Assembly (NCBI GenBank): GCA_934168275.1
Contig: CAKPNA010000002.1
Coordinates: forward strand, 1-64,000
Direction of reading: 5' to 3'
DNA length: 64,000 nt
From: an uncultured Bacilli bacterium
Lineage (GTDB): Bacteria; Bacillota_I; Bacilli_A; RF39; UBA660
The translations under genes and the position numbers were made by a program. Each line of letters opens with the position of its first letter. The first letter of the stretch is position 1. A model generated the notes under the pieces. That model was not told the origin of the DNA, searched no databases, and saw only the letters and a program-made list of their open reading frames with translations. Of this stretch, positions 23,638 through 32,910 are shown piece after piece.

Positions 23638-24852
23638 TTATATACAAAAGTTGCCTTTTTTAAATATTTGCACTTGACCATTGTCAGTTTCGGCAATTAT
23701 GTTTAAATCACTTGTTCCAATCATAAAATCTACGTGAGTACTTGATACATTTATACCATTTTTTCTTAGTTCATCATCATTCATATTAAGACCATCTTTT
23801 AAACATTCAGGGAATCCACTTCCAAGTGCTAGATGACATGAAGCATTTTCATCAAATAGTGTGGTATTAAATACTTGATTGGTATTAGAGATTGGTGAAT
23901 CATAGTTTACTAGAGCAACTTCACCTAGATATGGTGAATATTCATCAGTATTAATTATATTTTTTAAGACTTTATCACCAATAGTAGCAGATGATTCAAT
24001 ACATTTTCCATCTTTAAATTTTAGATAGAAATTGTCTATTACTGTGCCATTATAGATTAGTGGCTTTGATGAATAAACGATACCATTTGTTTTTTGATAA
24101 TTAGGGGAAGTAAAAACTTCATATGATGGCATATTGGCGATCATGTTTTGATCATTGGCACAAGATGTCCAAATAGTATTATCATTTAATTCTATTTCTA
24201 AGTCAGTATTTAAGCTATTTTGATAATGGAGCTTTTTAATATGCATGTTATTTAATTTTTCTGTTAGTTCTTGTTGCCTTAAAAAGAATTTATTCCAATT
24301 ATCGATGGGATCAGTATCTTTATTTATCATGCACATATCACATATTAAGTAAAATAGTTTTTTATAAGATTCTTCTTCTGATAATTCTTTAAATAAATCT
24401 TTAGCCCACTCTTTATTGGGGAAGGCTGCTATACACCACGGTATTTCATTTTTCATTTGTTTTTCTTTATATATTGGTTTAGTTGTTCTACTTACGTGCA
24501 TGGCTTCAACTACTAAATCTTCAGGTATGTCTTCCATTAAATGAGGTATTTCAGAGTCGATAAGTAAGAAACAAGCATCTTTTTTAGCATATTCATCCCA
24601 GATAGCATTATTAAATATTGGGTTGTTTTTAATATCTTCTTTAGTTATACTTTTCAAGATATCTCGTTTTTCATAGTCTTGGTCATTACATAAATAAACA
24701 TCTTTAATACCAAGGCTTTCTGCTGTTAGTTTTACGTTATTGGCAAACTCTTTTACTAAATCATTATAACTTATAAATAAAGATTTATGGTTAGTTATGT
24801 TTAGGCACTTATTAAGTAATAAATCAATATACTTTTCTTCTAATTCTTTCAT
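23638..24852 (-). CDS. M29-family aminopeptidase
   Basis: A 404-aa protein with the M29 (aminopeptidase T/S) pattern: MPSYEVFTSPNYQKTNGIV, then SSKPL, the metal-ligand segments LGEVALVNYDSPI, ENASCHLALGSGFPEC, and HVDFMIGTSDLNI near the C terminus. These thermolysin-unrelated dinuclear metallo-aminopeptidases release N-terminal residues from peptides in the cytoplasm. The length is normal for the family. The gene is 9 bp downstream of the amidotransferase gene, so the two are cotranscribed and may work in peptide or amide nitrogen use. The N-terminal domain (1-200) is typical helical/Rossmann-like. Confidence 0.88.
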   Translation of the reverse strand: MKELEEKYIDLLLNKCLNITNHKSLFISYNDLVKEFANNVKLTAESLGIKDVYLCNDQDYEKRDILKSITKEDIKNNPIFNNAIWDEYAKKDACFLLIDSEIPHLMEDIPEDLVVEAMHVSRTTKPIYKEKQMKNEIPWCIAAFPNKEWAKDLFKELSEEESYKKLFYLICDMCMINKDTDPIDNWNKFFLRQQELTEKLNNMHIKKLHYQNSLNTDLEIELNDNTIWTSCANDQNMIANMPSYEVFTSPNYQKTNGIVYSSKPLIYNGTVIDNFYLKFKDGKCIESSATIGDKVLKNIINTDEYSPYLGEVALVNYDSPISNTNQVFNTTLFDENASCHLALGSGFPECLKDGLNMNDDELRKNGINVSSTHVDFMIGTSDLNIIAETDNGQVQIFKKGNFCI

Positions 24853-24861
24853 GATACTCCT

Positions 24862-25590
24862 TTATTCTTTGACTTTTTTTCTACTTCTTCCTTGATAACA
24901 ACTAGATACTAGGTAGTCAAATATACGACTATCTTCTTCTATTTCAGGGTGGTATTGCACTCCAATAATATTACAATTATTTTGAGTATACTCTACTCCT
25001 TCAATAACGTTATCACTACTTCTAGCACTTACTAGTAAATCTTTAGATAATCTTCTAACACAATAATTATGCAGACTTACTACTTTTCTTTTTTGAGTTT
25101 GATATATTGTTGCTAAGATACTATTTTCAGATATTTCAATATCATGTTTAGCTCTTTCGACAGATTCACCTCTATCAATAATGCTATGAGAATGAATACC
25201 ACTATTGCCTACTGTCGTTAGGTAGGGGTTAGAAAATTTGTTTGCGTCATAGGCTGTTTTAAAATCTTGACCCGGTTTCATATCTTCTAAGACTGTAAAG
25301 TATGTGCATATTGTTTGCATTCCTAGACATACTCCTAGGGTTGTTTTGCCATTTTTTATAGTATCTTCTAATATTTTTAGGAAGGCCCATTCTATTTTGT
25401 TTCCTCCTGGCCATAAATAGCCATCACATATTGATAGATATTCATTAACATTTCTTGTTAACATACCAAGTGGAATGCCTCCTGAGGATAATATTTTTTC
25501 GGCATACATGTTAACAAATGATGATGTGTCCTGATAAGGGTTTTCTTGATTTTTGATTGAAGGCACAATTCCTATTATTGGTTTATCCAT
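24862..25590 (-). CDS. Class I glutamine amidotransferase, PuuD/peptidase C26 family
   Basis: A 242-aa protein with nucleophile elbow TLGVCLGMQTI (Cys near residue 94) and catalytic His-Glu in VQYHPEIEEDSRIF. The start IIGIVPSIKNQENPY and the YLWPGGNKIEW segment are typical of gamma-glutamyl hydrolases of the PuuD group (gamma-glutamyl-GABA or related amides). No fused synthase domain is present. It lies between the Xer recombinase and the M29 aminopeptidase, same strand, short gaps. The natural gamma-glutamyl substrate is not determined by sequence. Confidence 0.85.
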   Translation of the reverse strand: MDKPIIGIVPSIKNQENPYQDTSSFVNMYAEKILSSGGIPLGMLTRNVNEYLSICDGYLWPGGNKIEWAFLKILEDTIKNGKTTLGVCLGMQTICTYFTVLEDMKPGQDFKTAYDANKFSNPYLTTVGNSGIHSHSIIDRGESVERAKHDIEISENSILATIYQTQKRKVVSLHNYCVRRLSKDLLVSARSSDNVIEGVEYTQNNCNIIGVQYHPEIEEDSRIFDYLVSSCYQGRSRKKVKE

Positions 25591-25613
25591 ACTGTTCTCC
25601 TTTCTTTTGTTTA

Positions 25614-26495
25614 CTATACTTTAGCTCGGGGATGAGTGTTATTATAGACATTTCTTATCTGCTCATCAGTTAGATGGGTATATATACTAGTAGTGTTTAG
25701 TGAGGAATGTCCAAGTAATTCTTTAACACTCATTAGGTCAGCGCCATTACTTAATAAGTCAGTGGCAAAGGTATGCCTTAGCATATGGGGTGATACATGA
25801 CTATTAATATGGGCTTGTAAAATTATATTATCAATTATATCTCTAACTGCTCTAGTGGTTAATTGATTGCCATTTTTATTTAGAATTAGATAATTACTTT
25901 TAGGCTTTAATTCTTTTCTACCATCAGATAGGTATAAATCTAAAATATCTTCACAGAAAGAACCGTATATTACTATTCTCTCTTTACTTCCTTTACCTAA
26001 TATTTTTATAGTGTTTTGAGACAATTCAATATCTTCTAACTTTATACTTACTAATTCTCCTACTCTTATTCCCGTAGCATATAATAGTTCAATTATTAAT
26101 CTATTCCTTTGACCTAAAGGGGTTTCTAAGTTAGGAACCATAAACATTTTTTCTAAATCATTATTATCAACATATTTAGGAAGTGTTAGGTATTTTTTAG
26201 GATTAGATACTTCTTTAAAATAGTTAGTTTCGATTAATTTTTCTTTCTTTAAATATTCGTAGAATCCTCTTAAACTACTTAATTTTCGTGAAATACTATT
26301 CCTATTTAGTTTTAGTTTATATAGATGTTCTAAGTATAGAGATACTGTTTCATAGTTAATATCTAGAATACTACTATTATTTAAGTACTTATTAAATTCT
26401 TCAATATCTTCTTGATAATTTATTATAGTATAATCAGAATATTTCTTTACTGTTTTGATATATCTAAGATAATCTTCTATATATTTTTTATTCAT
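25614..26495 (-). CDS. xer: Tyrosine recombinase of the XerC/XerD type
   Basis: N-terminal SAM-like core-binding domain (residues 1-85, YLRYIKTVKKYSDYTIINY) and C-terminal catalytic domain with the full R-H-R-H-Y set: Arg in YATGIRVGEL, the HMLRHTFAT box, the LLGHSSLNTTSIYTHL box with Tyr nucleophile. The length of 293 aa is that of a chromosome dimer-resolution recombinase. Its chromosomal housekeeping neighbours, and its distance from the ICE end (over 6 kb), argue that it is Xer rather than the ICE integrase. It lies 2 bp downstream of the gene at 26498. XerC and XerD cannot be told apart here. Confidence 0.85.
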   Translation of the reverse strand: MNKKYIEDYLRYIKTVKKYSDYTIINYQEDIEEFNKYLNNSSILDINYETVSLYLEHLYKLKLNRNSISRKLSSLRGFYEYLKKEKLIETNYFKEVSNPKKYLTLPKYVDNNDLEKMFMVPNLETPLGQRNRLIIELLYATGIRVGELVSIKLEDIELSQNTIKILGKGSKERIVIYGSFCEDILDLYLSDGRKELKPKSNYLILNKNGNQLTTRAVRDIIDNIILQAHINSHVSPHMLRHTFATDLLSNGADLMSVKELLGHSSLNTTSIYTHLTDEQIRNVYNNTHPRAKV

Positions 26496-26497
26496 AA

Positions 26498-27226
26498 TTA
26501 TTTCTTTCTTCTTGTTAGGCTATCAATAGATAATTGTTCAGGTAAGTCAACATTACGTAAGTCTGATGGGCCAATACTTTTTAGTAATTCTTCAATTGCT
26601 TCAGATCTTGTTATTTCACCACGACTAACTCTTCTTGTTAAACTCGATATTAAAGTATAGATTGATGGTTCTTCGTATTGAATGGTAGGTTCTAAAGTTG
26701 GACATATTATTTTTGATGATTTTATATCAAAATAAAGATCGCGATAGTTTAAATAACTTTGAGTATATCGTTGAGATAAGTTATATATTTTTCTAGTAAT
26801 TTGTCCTTTTGTTGTTAATGATTTGAAGTTTGATGGAATACTTTCTGTTAGGACTTTAAATGTTCTTGTTTTAGAAAATCTTTCATAGAATTTATCACTT
26901 TGTAAATAGTTATATAAAGATATTTTTAGGAATTCTTTAGGTCTATCACTTTCTTCACCTTGAGTTAATATATCTACAATGCGATAATCTCCCGATAAGA
27001 TTATTGGTCTAGTTTTTATTACTGGTTTGTTATCTTTCATACTTGTTTTTACTATTTTGAACCTAGTATTATTCGATAATAAATAACCTTTACTTTGCAG
27101 ATATTCACTTATTTGATTAGGAGTGTCAAAGTTTTTGGTAATCATATCAATGTCTTCGATACGTTCTTTATCTAATATTTCTTCTTCATAGTCTTCAGTA
27201 AAAGCAATTAATTTATATTTAGCCAT
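26498..27226 (-). CDS. Uncharacterised cytoplasmic protein (242 aa)
   Basis: From the ATG at 27226 (GGAAG 10 bp before it) the product begins MAKYKLIAFTEDYEEEILDK and ends LTRRKK. A helical C-terminal region has repeated basic segments (SLTRRVSRGEITRSEAIEELL) that may bind nucleic acid. An upstream extension to 27271 would overlap the ABC permease and lacks a ribosome site. It has no signal peptide and no known motif. It is packed between the ABC permease and xer genes, so it belongs to that transcription unit. No function is assigned. Confidence 0.6.
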   Translation of the reverse strand: MAKYKLIAFTEDYEEEILDKERIEDIDMITKNFDTPNQISEYLQSKGYLLSNNTRFKIVKTSMKDNKPVIKTRPIILSGDYRIVDILTQGEESDRPKEFLKISLYNYLQSDKFYERFSKTRTFKVLTESIPSNFKSLTTKGQITRKIYNLSQRYTQSYLNYRDLYFDIKSSKIICPTLEPTIQYEEPSIYTLISSLTRRVSRGEITRSEAIEELLKSIGPSDLRNVDLPEQLSIDSLTRRKK

Positions 27227-27231
27227 ATTCT

Positions 27232-28542
27232 CTACTTCCTTTCTTTGACCGCTTTTAGCATTCTTTGCCATAGATGGTCTTGTGAATAGTTTAGTATTCC
27301 TGCTTTATATATTCTTAGACCATATTTAAATAATATATATAATGTTAATACCATTAAGATAATAGCGATAGATAAATCTATTAGGGTTATTTCTCCTAGG
27401 GCATACAGAGTTGGTGATAAAAGAGATGAGATAAATGGTACATAAGACATTACTTTTATAAAGGCTGATCCTTTAAATAGTGATGACATCATTGATAGAT
27501 AGAAGGAGCTTAATAAGACAATAACCATTGGGGTTTGTAATTGTTGGTAATCTTCGCTGTTAGTAGTCATTGAGGACAATATTCCGGATAATAATGAATA
27601 GCCTATAAAAGTTAAAATCATTAATATTAAAGCAAATGGTAAGACACTTGTTAATTTATCAATAACACCTGACGATGTAATGGTGTTGACTAAACTTCCA
27701 ATTTCTCCTGCTTGGTTTGTGTTAATATTCATACTGCCGGTTAATAGCATTCTTATGAGTATTCCAAGTGCTCCATATAAAAGTATTAGTATTCCTTGGG
27801 TTAAAACAAAGACATTAGCAGATATTACTTTAGAGGCAAGATGAACTTGTGGTGAAACATTAGATATTATTATTTCCATACTTTTAGTAGATTTTTCTTC
27901 ATTTACTTCATTACCAATCATTTGAATTAAGAATACTGTTAGAAAGAAGAATGGTAATATTATTATAGGAAATACAACGCCGGTTATTAATTCACCATCA
28001 AGAGAATTGTTATTTTCTTCTAAGACTATTTTATCGATAGCAACTGGTTTATTAATATCCGCTAGCATATCTTCAGTTATGTTATATTCTTTTAGGGCAA
28101 TATTACTTCTTAAAGTATTTAGAGCTGTATTAATTATAGTCATTTTAATAGCATCAATACCACTTTTACTATATATACTAGCACTTAAATAATTAGTATC
28201 ATCTTTATTTAGTACTAATACTAGAGTGTTATCATCAGTTATTTCTTTTTTAGCATTATCAATAGTGTCATCATATTTAGTTATTTTAACATTAGTATAT
28301 TCATTCATAATAGATGAAGAATTTTCGTAACTAGTTTTAAAATCTTCAAAATAATTACTATTATCAATTACTAATAATTGGTTCTCGGCACTAAAATCGC
28401 CCCCAAAGGTTTTGATAATAGAGTCAACGTTAACAAGGCCAATAATTAGTAGGGCCATAATGATGTTGGCTATTAAAAACCATTTGGTTGCTATTTTCTT
28501 TTTAATACTCATTTTAGTTAAAAATAATAATTTATTCTTCAT
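27232..28542 (-). CDS. ABC-2 type transporter permease (NatB/YhaP-like)
   Basis: A 436-aa membrane protein: N-terminal TM helix (about 20-38), a large extracytoplasmic domain (about 45-175, SAENQLLVIDNSNYFEDF and so on), then five to six TM helices from residue 180 on, with the ABC-2 motif region (NEEKSTKSMEIIISNVSP). This is the topology of NatB/YhaP-type sodium or drug exporters. Its start overlaps the ATPase gene by 11 bp, so the two form one exporter. The substrate cannot be deduced. Confidence 0.85.
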   Translation of the reverse strand: MKNKLLFLTKMSIKKKIATKWFLIANIIMALLIIGLVNVDSIIKTFGGDFSAENQLLVIDNSNYFEDFKTSYENSSSIMNEYTNVKITKYDDTIDNAKKEITDDNTLVLVLNKDDTNYLSASIYSKSGIDAIKMTIINTALNTLRSNIALKEYNITEDMLADINKPVAIDKIVLEENNNSLDGELITGVVFPIIILPFFFLTVFLIQMIGNEVNEEKSTKSMEIIISNVSPQVHLASKVISANVFVLTQGILILLYGALGILIRMLLTGSMNINTNQAGEIGSLVNTITSSGVIDKLTSVLPFALILMILTFIGYSLLSGILSSMTTNSEDYQQLQTPMVIVLLSSFYLSMMSSLFKGSAFIKVMSYVPFISSLLSPTLYALGEITLIDLSIAIILMVLTLYILFKYGLRIYKAGILNYSQDHLWQRMLKAVKERK

Positions 28543-29431
28543 ATGCCTCTCCTACTTTAGATATAAATATTTCATTTAGTGATGGTTCTTCAACAATAAA
28601 TTTAGTTATGTTTTTATATTTACTTATTTCTTTAAATAATTTGTTAGTATAGTTATTATCTGTTATTTTAATAATATATTCATCATTAATTGTTTCTATT
28701 TCTTTAACATAGTCTAGTTTTTCTATTTTAGATATATCAATGTCGCCAATAACATGGACATTCTTTTGACGATATTCATTTTTAATATCTTTTAGATATC
28801 CTGATAAGACACTTTTGCCTTTCACGAGAACGACTAATTTTTCACAAAATAATTCAACATGCTCCATTCGATGAGAAGAAAATATAATACTAGTGCCTTC
28901 TTGTTTTAGTTTTAAGATAACGCTTTTAAATAATTCAACGTTAACAGGATCTAGGCCGGAGAATGGTTCATCTAAGATAAGTAATTTAGGATGATGAATT
29001 ATAGCAGTTATGAATTGAATTTTTTGTTGATTACCTTTCGATAGTTCTTTTATTTTTTTATTTTTATATTCTTTTATTTTAAAGATATCTAGCCAATAAT
29101 CTAGTTCTTTTTCTATCTTATCTTCAGGCATGCCTTTTAATACTCCATAATAGATAACTTGTTCTAGGACAGTTAGCTTGGTAAGTAGGCTTCTTTCTTC
29201 AGTTAGAAAACCTATTTTATCGGTTGTTTTATAACTAACTTTTTCATTATCTAGAAGAATAGTGCCTTCATAGTCATCTAGTAAGTTCATAATCATTCTG
29301 AATGTGGTAGTTTTTCCAGCACCATTAAGTCCTAGTAAGCCAAATATTTCACCATCAGCTACTTCGAAACTAAGGTTATTGACAGCCACTAAATCACCAT
29401 ATTTTTTTCTAACATTTTCTACTTTTAACAT
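28532..29431 (-). CDS. ABC transporter ATP-binding protein (NatA/YhaQ-like)
   Basis: Walker A GLNGAGKTTTFRM, Q-loop near IGFLTEERSL, signature LSKGNQQKIQF, Walker B LLILDEPFSGLDPVN and H-loop FSSHRMEH are all present, followed by a C-terminal DUF4162-type domain (about 215-299). The 299-aa length fits NatA-type subunits. It pairs with the overlapping permease gene downstream. An ATG at 29431 follows AAAAGGAGATGCGAT. The unit is divergent from the VanY-like gene. Confidence 0.9.
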   Translation of the reverse strand: MLKVENVRKKYGDLVAVNNLSFEVADGEIFGLLGLNGAGKTTTFRMIMNLLDDYEGTILLDNEKVSYKTTDKIGFLTEERSLLTKLTVLEQVIYYGVLKGMPEDKIEKELDYWLDIFKIKEYKNKKIKELSKGNQQKIQFITAIIHHPKLLILDEPFSGLDPVNVELFKSVILKLKQEGTSIIFSSHRMEHVELFCEKLVVLVKGKSVLSGYLKDIKNEYRQKNVHVIGDIDISKIEKLDYVKEIETINDEYIIKITDNNYTNKLFKEISKYKNITKFIVEEPSLNEIFISKVGEAYEE

Positions 29432-29513
29432 ATCGCATCTCCTTTTGTTTAATTATATCATGGAAGATTATACTTTACAACTTAATTAACTTTATGAAAA
29501 CTAAAATTATTTG

Positions 29514-29541
29514 TTGTAATATTTAAGAAAACAGCTATAAT
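29514..29541 (+). promoter_or_regulatory. Sigma-A-like promoter of the VanY-like gene
   Basis: TTGTAA (29514-29519), a 16-bp spacer and a perfect TATAAT (29536-29541). AGAGGTGG and an ATG at 29563 follow. Confidence 0.6.
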
Positions 29542-29562
29542 TATAAGTAGAGGTGGTATAAA

Positions 29563-30693
29563 ATGAGTAGAAGAAAAACTAAAGTTAGATATGACCGAAT
29601 AGCCATTCTTTTAGTGAGTATTGTTGCATTTATTGGAATAATATTTGGTATATTTAATAGTACTAGTGTTAAAAACTATTTCTTTAGTAAAAAAACAGGA
29701 TACTCTATTGAGACAGTAAAGGTATTTAGAGAGAAAGATATTTTAAAAGATGTTTCTAGTAATAAGTATTCTAATACATTAGAGAGTGCTATTAGTAGTA
29801 ATAGTTATATTGATAAGTATTTAACTGATTATTTACATATTAAGTATAAAGATGACAAAGATTTTATTAGTGATATTAATAGTTTACTTGAAGTTGGGTA
29901 TAATTATAATGAAATTAATAAGATAGAAGATACACTTAGTAGTGATAGTATTGCTATGGTTATTGATAGTGAATATAATAAGCAACTTTTTGATTATTTA
30001 GGATTAAGTTATTTTAAGGAAGATAATTTAGAGAGATATTTTAATTATTATAAAGATAATAGTGATATGGACTATACTGATATTATTACATTTGTAAATA
30101 TTGGATTAGATAATGAATATTATACTAATGTTATAGATATTGATAATCAAGATGATATGCAAGTGATAGTAAATAAATATCATAAATTAGATAATGATTA
30201 TGTACCAAGTGATTTAGAAACTATTAGTTCTAAATACCAATGGTTAGGTCGTAGTAATAAATTACGTCATGATGCGCGTGTTGCTTTTGAGGAAATGTGT
30301 GCAGCTGCTGCCGAAGATGGTATTTATATTTATGCTGGTTCTGGATATCGTTCATTCGCTACTCAAAAATATCTATATGATACTTATGTTAAAAAAGATG
30401 GTTTTAATGAAGCTGAAACATATTCTGCTAGAGCAGGTTATTCAGAACATCAAACCGGTCTAGCAATGGATATTGCGAATAAGAATGGATTCATATCATT
30501 AGGGGATAAAGAATATGATTGGTTAGTTAACAATTCTTACAAATATGGATTTATTTTAAGGTATCCAAAAGGCTCAGAAACAATAACAGGTTATATGTAT
30601 GAAGAATGGCATTATCGTTATCTTGGTAAAGAAGCTGCCAAAGAAATTAAAAATACTGGTCTTACATACGATGAATATATGGCTAGAAAATAA
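29563..30693 (+). CDS. D-alanyl-D-alanine carboxypeptidase, VanY/M15B family
   Basis: A short basic N terminus, one TM helix (about 12-32), an Asp/Ser/Tyr-rich extracytoplasmic stalk (about 50-215) and a C-terminal M15B domain (about 225-372). The zinc site is visible: GYRSFATQ, the SEHQTGLAMDIA box (His and Asp ligands) and the EEWHYRYLG box (catalytic Glu, His ligand). It trims the terminal D-Ala from peptidoglycan stem peptides outside the membrane. There is no vancomycin-resistance cluster around it, so it is read as a housekeeping wall enzyme. It has its own promoter. Confidence 0.9.
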   Translation: MSRRKTKVRYDRIAILLVSIVAFIGIIFGIFNSTSVKNYFFSKKTGYSIETVKVFREKDILKDVSSNKYSNTLESAISSNSYIDKYLTDYLHIKYKDDKDFISDINSLLEVGYNYNEINKIEDTLSSDSIAMVIDSEYNKQLFDYLGLSYFKEDNLERYFNYYKDNSDMDYTDIITFVNIGLDNEYYTNVIDIDNQDDMQVIVNKYHKLDNDYVPSDLETISSKYQWLGRSNKLRHDARVAFEEMCAAAAEDGIYIYAGSGYRSFATQKYLYDTYVKKDGFNEAETYSARAGYSEHQTGLAMDIANKNGFISLGDKEYDWLVNNSYKYGFILRYPKGSETITGYMYEEWHYRYLGKEAAKEIKNTGLTYDEYMARK

Positions 30694-30703
30694 CAAAAAG
30701 TCA

Positions 30704-30732
30704 TTGACAAATTGCTTATAATAATATAGAAT
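30704..30732 (+). promoter_or_regulatory. Promoter of tRNA-Ser
   Basis: Consensus TTGACA (30704-30709), 17-bp spacer and TAGAAT (30727-30732), 20 bp before the tRNA. Confidence 0.7.
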
Positions 30733-30751
30733 TAGTTTTGTAAGCAATTTT

Positions 30752-30842
30752 GGAGTGATACTCAAGAGGCTGAAGAGGCGCCCCTGCTAAGGGTGTAGAC
30801 TGGGAAACTGGTGCGAGGGTTCAAATCCCTCTCACTCCGCCA
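30752..30842 (+). tRNA. tRNA-Ser (GCU)
   Basis: Acceptor GGAGTGA / TCACTCC with discriminator G and encoded CCA. The anticodon loop CTGCTAA within CCCCTGCTAAGGG gives GCU (serine AGY codons). The long variable arm and GGTTCAAATCC T arm are class II features. Confidence 0.93.
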
Positions 30843-30858
30843 TTTTTATAATTAAATT

Positions 30859-30886
30859 CTTAAATATAGTTATTTAAGATTTTTTT
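30859..30886 (+). terminator. Terminator after tRNA-Ser
   Basis: CTTAAATA (30859-30866), loop TAGT, TATTTAAG (30871-30878), then a run of seven Ts. Confidence 0.75.
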
Positions 30887-30894
30887 ATGCAAAA

Positions 30895-30916
30895 AAACTG
30901 ATAGCGATATCAGTTT
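30895..30916 (-). terminator. Terminator of the membrane protein gene
   Basis: A perfect 9-bp stem AAACTGATA / TATCAGTTT with loop GCGA. On the minus strand it runs into TTTTTTTG. The stop codon of the gene at 30910 is inside the stem. Confidence 0.75.
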
Positions 30917-31377
30917 ATTTTAGTTAATTTAACATTATTATTTTCTTTATATAGGGATAGTGTTTCATTGATAATGCTTTTTATTTCTTCATTAGAATTG
31001 GCTTCAGATAGTAAATTATCATTGTTAGTTATTTTTTCGTTTAAGTTAGTATCATTTAAATAGTATTTGCTGACTTTAAGGTCTTCATCATAGACTTGCG
31101 ATATTTTTTTGATGTTATCTTGATTCTTAGTTATACCTACTACAGTTTTATATGTCCCCTTTTCTTGGTAATAGATATAGTTATTGGTTTGACTATTTTG
31201 ACGCATAGTATCATATGTTTGATAGTCGGCTGATTCGATTAAGTATATTGTGTTGTTTTTTAGTAGGCTATCATTGTTTTCCATATATAAATTATAGATA
31301 AACTTGCCACTGATAAAGCCACATATGATGGAAATAGTAATAGGTATGACTATTTTGTTTAGAAATTTTTTTAACAT
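30910..31377 (-). CDS. Single-pass membrane protein, possible SPOR-like domain (155 aa)
   Basis: An N-terminal TM helix (about residues 9-28, IVIPITISIICGFISGKFIY) and an extracytoplasmic domain. Its strands and helix (TIYLIESADYQTYDTMRQN, YIYYQEKGTYKTVVGITKNQ, DNIKKISQVY) follow the beta-alpha-beta-beta order of SPOR (sporulation/septal) domains, which bind denuded glycan. The length and single domain fit small Firmicute SPOR-like membrane proteins, but the match is structural guesswork. It is divergent from the pilB-like gene and is a one-gene unit. Confidence 0.55.
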   Translation of the reverse strand: MLKKFLNKIVIPITISIICGFISGKFIYNLYMENNDSLLKNNTIYLIESADYQTYDTMRQNSQTNNYIYYQEKGTYKTVVGITKNQDNIKKISQVYDEDLKVSKYYLNDTNLNEKITNNDNLLSEANSNEEIKSIINETLSLYKENNNVKLTKIN

Positions 31378-31453
31378 GTTTTATCACCTATTGTTAATAT
31401 AATTTATTTTTTGTAAAAAAAATGTCGGAAAAACAAATATTAAGTTTTTTTTA

Positions 31454-31482
31454 TTGTATTTTTTTTGTTATTAAGTTATAAT
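31454..31482 (+). promoter_or_regulatory. Sigma-A-like promoter of the GspE/PilB gene
   Basis: TTGTAT (31454-31459), 17-bp spacer and TATAAT (31477-31482), 28 bp before the ATG at 31511. Confidence 0.6.
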
Positions 31483-31510
31483 TATTTTAGAATAGAAGGG
31501 ATTGATTATT

Positions 31511-32890
31511 ATGGACAGTAATGTTAATATGAATAATTTAATTAATGGTGGTGCTAATGACAATAATAATGGTCAAGCAATTGGTATTAATGTTACTAAT
31601 AATCAACCTATGCAAGCTGTGACAAATAATCAAAACAATCTTAAGGAATTAGATTTTGTTAACACTCCGGTTGTAGATGTGGTTAATGGTATTATAAATG
31701 ATGCTGTTTCTATGGGAGCTAGTGATATTCACTTTGATCCGGCTGAAGATGCGCTTAGAGTTAGAATCAGAATTGATGGTATTTTGGATGATTATGCAAT
31801 GATACCTAGTTCAGTGAGACAAAATGTTATAACTAGGATTAAGATTTTGTCTGGCATGAATATTACAGAGACAAGACTACCACAAGATGGTGCGATAAAG
31901 ATGGTTTTAAATAATCGCGATTTGGATATGCGTGTTTCTTCATTACCTACTAAGAGGGGTGAGAAAATAGTTGTTCGTATCTTAGATTATTCGAGAAGTA
32001 TGCGTGGTATTGAATATTTATATTTTAGTGAGGATAATTATAAGAAGATTATGCAGATGATTAGTGCTCCTAACGGAATTATTCTAGTAACTGGTGCTAC
32101 TGGTAGTGGTAAAAGTACAACGGTGTATTCATTTTTGCAGAAGTTGAATATAAAGGGGGCTAACTTAATTACTGTTGAAGACCCGGTTGAAATGGAAATT
32201 AAAGGTATAAATCAGGTTCAGGTTAATAGTGAGATTGGTTTAGACTTTGCGGCAGTTTTAAGAAGTATTTTAAGACAGGACCCTAATATAATTATGATTG
32301 GTGAAATAAGAGATAGTGAAACAGCTAAGATTGCGGTTAGAGCTTCTATTACTGGACACTTAGTACTTTCTACTCTACACACTAATAATGCTCTTACTAC
32401 TATCGAAAGATTAATTGATATGGGGGTTGAACGTTATTTGTTATCTAGTGCTTTAACTGGTATTGTTTCTCAAAAATTAGCAAGAAAGTTATGTGATCAT
32501 TGTAAACAGCTACGTCAAACTACTGATTATGAGAAAAAAGTATTTAGGGATGCTCTTGGTATTGAGGTTAATCAAGTATATCAAGCAGTTGGTTGTTCGA
32601 GATGTCGTCAGGGATATAAAGGTAGAATTGCTCTTCAAGAAGTTTTGCTAATTGATCAAGCTATTAGAGATGCTATTAATGATGACGCTAAGAAAGAGAA
32701 GATTCGTGAAATGGTTTATCGTAGTGATGTTATTACCCTACTTCAAGATGGTTTATATAAAGTTATAGCCGGTTTTACTACTTTTGATGAAGTATTAAAA
32801 TTGATTGAGTTAGAGGATCAGGCAAATGCTGTTGAGAGAATTAAATATCAAAAAGAAAAAATGAAAGAAATGCAAAATACGCAAGGTTAA
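31511..32890 (+). CDS. Type II secretion / type IV pilus assembly ATPase (GspE/PilB family)
   Basis: From the ATG at 31511 (AGAAGGGA 9 bp before it) the 459-aa protein has an Asn-rich N terminus and a GspE core: SDIHFDPAEDALRVRIRIDG, Walker A TGATGSGKSTT, Asp box LITVEDPVEM, Walker B DPNIIMIGEIRD, His box GHLVLSTLHTN, and the tetracysteine zinc site CDHCKQL...CSRCRQGYKGR. It powers pilus or pseudopilus assembly at the inner membrane face. The first MshEN-type domain of full GspE proteins is missing, as in short PilB/ComGA forms. No pilin, GspF or prepilin peptidase gene is nearby. Confidence 0.9.
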   Translation: MDSNVNMNNLINGGANDNNNGQAIGINVTNNQPMQAVTNNQNNLKELDFVNTPVVDVVNGIINDAVSMGASDIHFDPAEDALRVRIRIDGILDDYAMIPSSVRQNVITRIKILSGMNITETRLPQDGAIKMVLNNRDLDMRVSSLPTKRGEKIVVRILDYSRSMRGIEYLYFSEDNYKKIMQMISAPNGIILVTGATGSGKSTTVYSFLQKLNIKGANLITVEDPVEMEIKGINQVQVNSEIGLDFAAVLRSILRQDPNIIMIGEIRDSETAKIAVRASITGHLVLSTLHTNNALTTIERLIDMGVERYLLSSALTGIVSQKLARKLCDHCKQLRQTTDYEKKVFRDALGIEVNQVYQAVGCSRCRQGYKGRIALQEVLLIDQAIRDAINDDAKKEKIREMVYRSDVITLLQDGLYKVIAGFTTFDEVLKLIELEDQANAVERIKYQKEKMKEMQNTQG

Positions 32891-32910
32891 AAACTTTGCG
32901 TATTTTTTTA
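32876..32910. terminator. Bidirectional terminator between pilB-like and bacteriocin genes
   Basis: AATACGCAA (32876-32884) pairs with TTGCGTATT (32896-32904), followed by TTTTTTT on the plus strand and by A-rich to T-rich sequence on the minus strand. It serves both convergent units. Confidence 0.75.

Noticed and set aside
25614..26495. The Xer-type recombinase as integrase of the ICE
   Set aside because: It is over 6 kb outside the element boundary, among housekeeping genes, and has the length and motifs of XerC/XerD.
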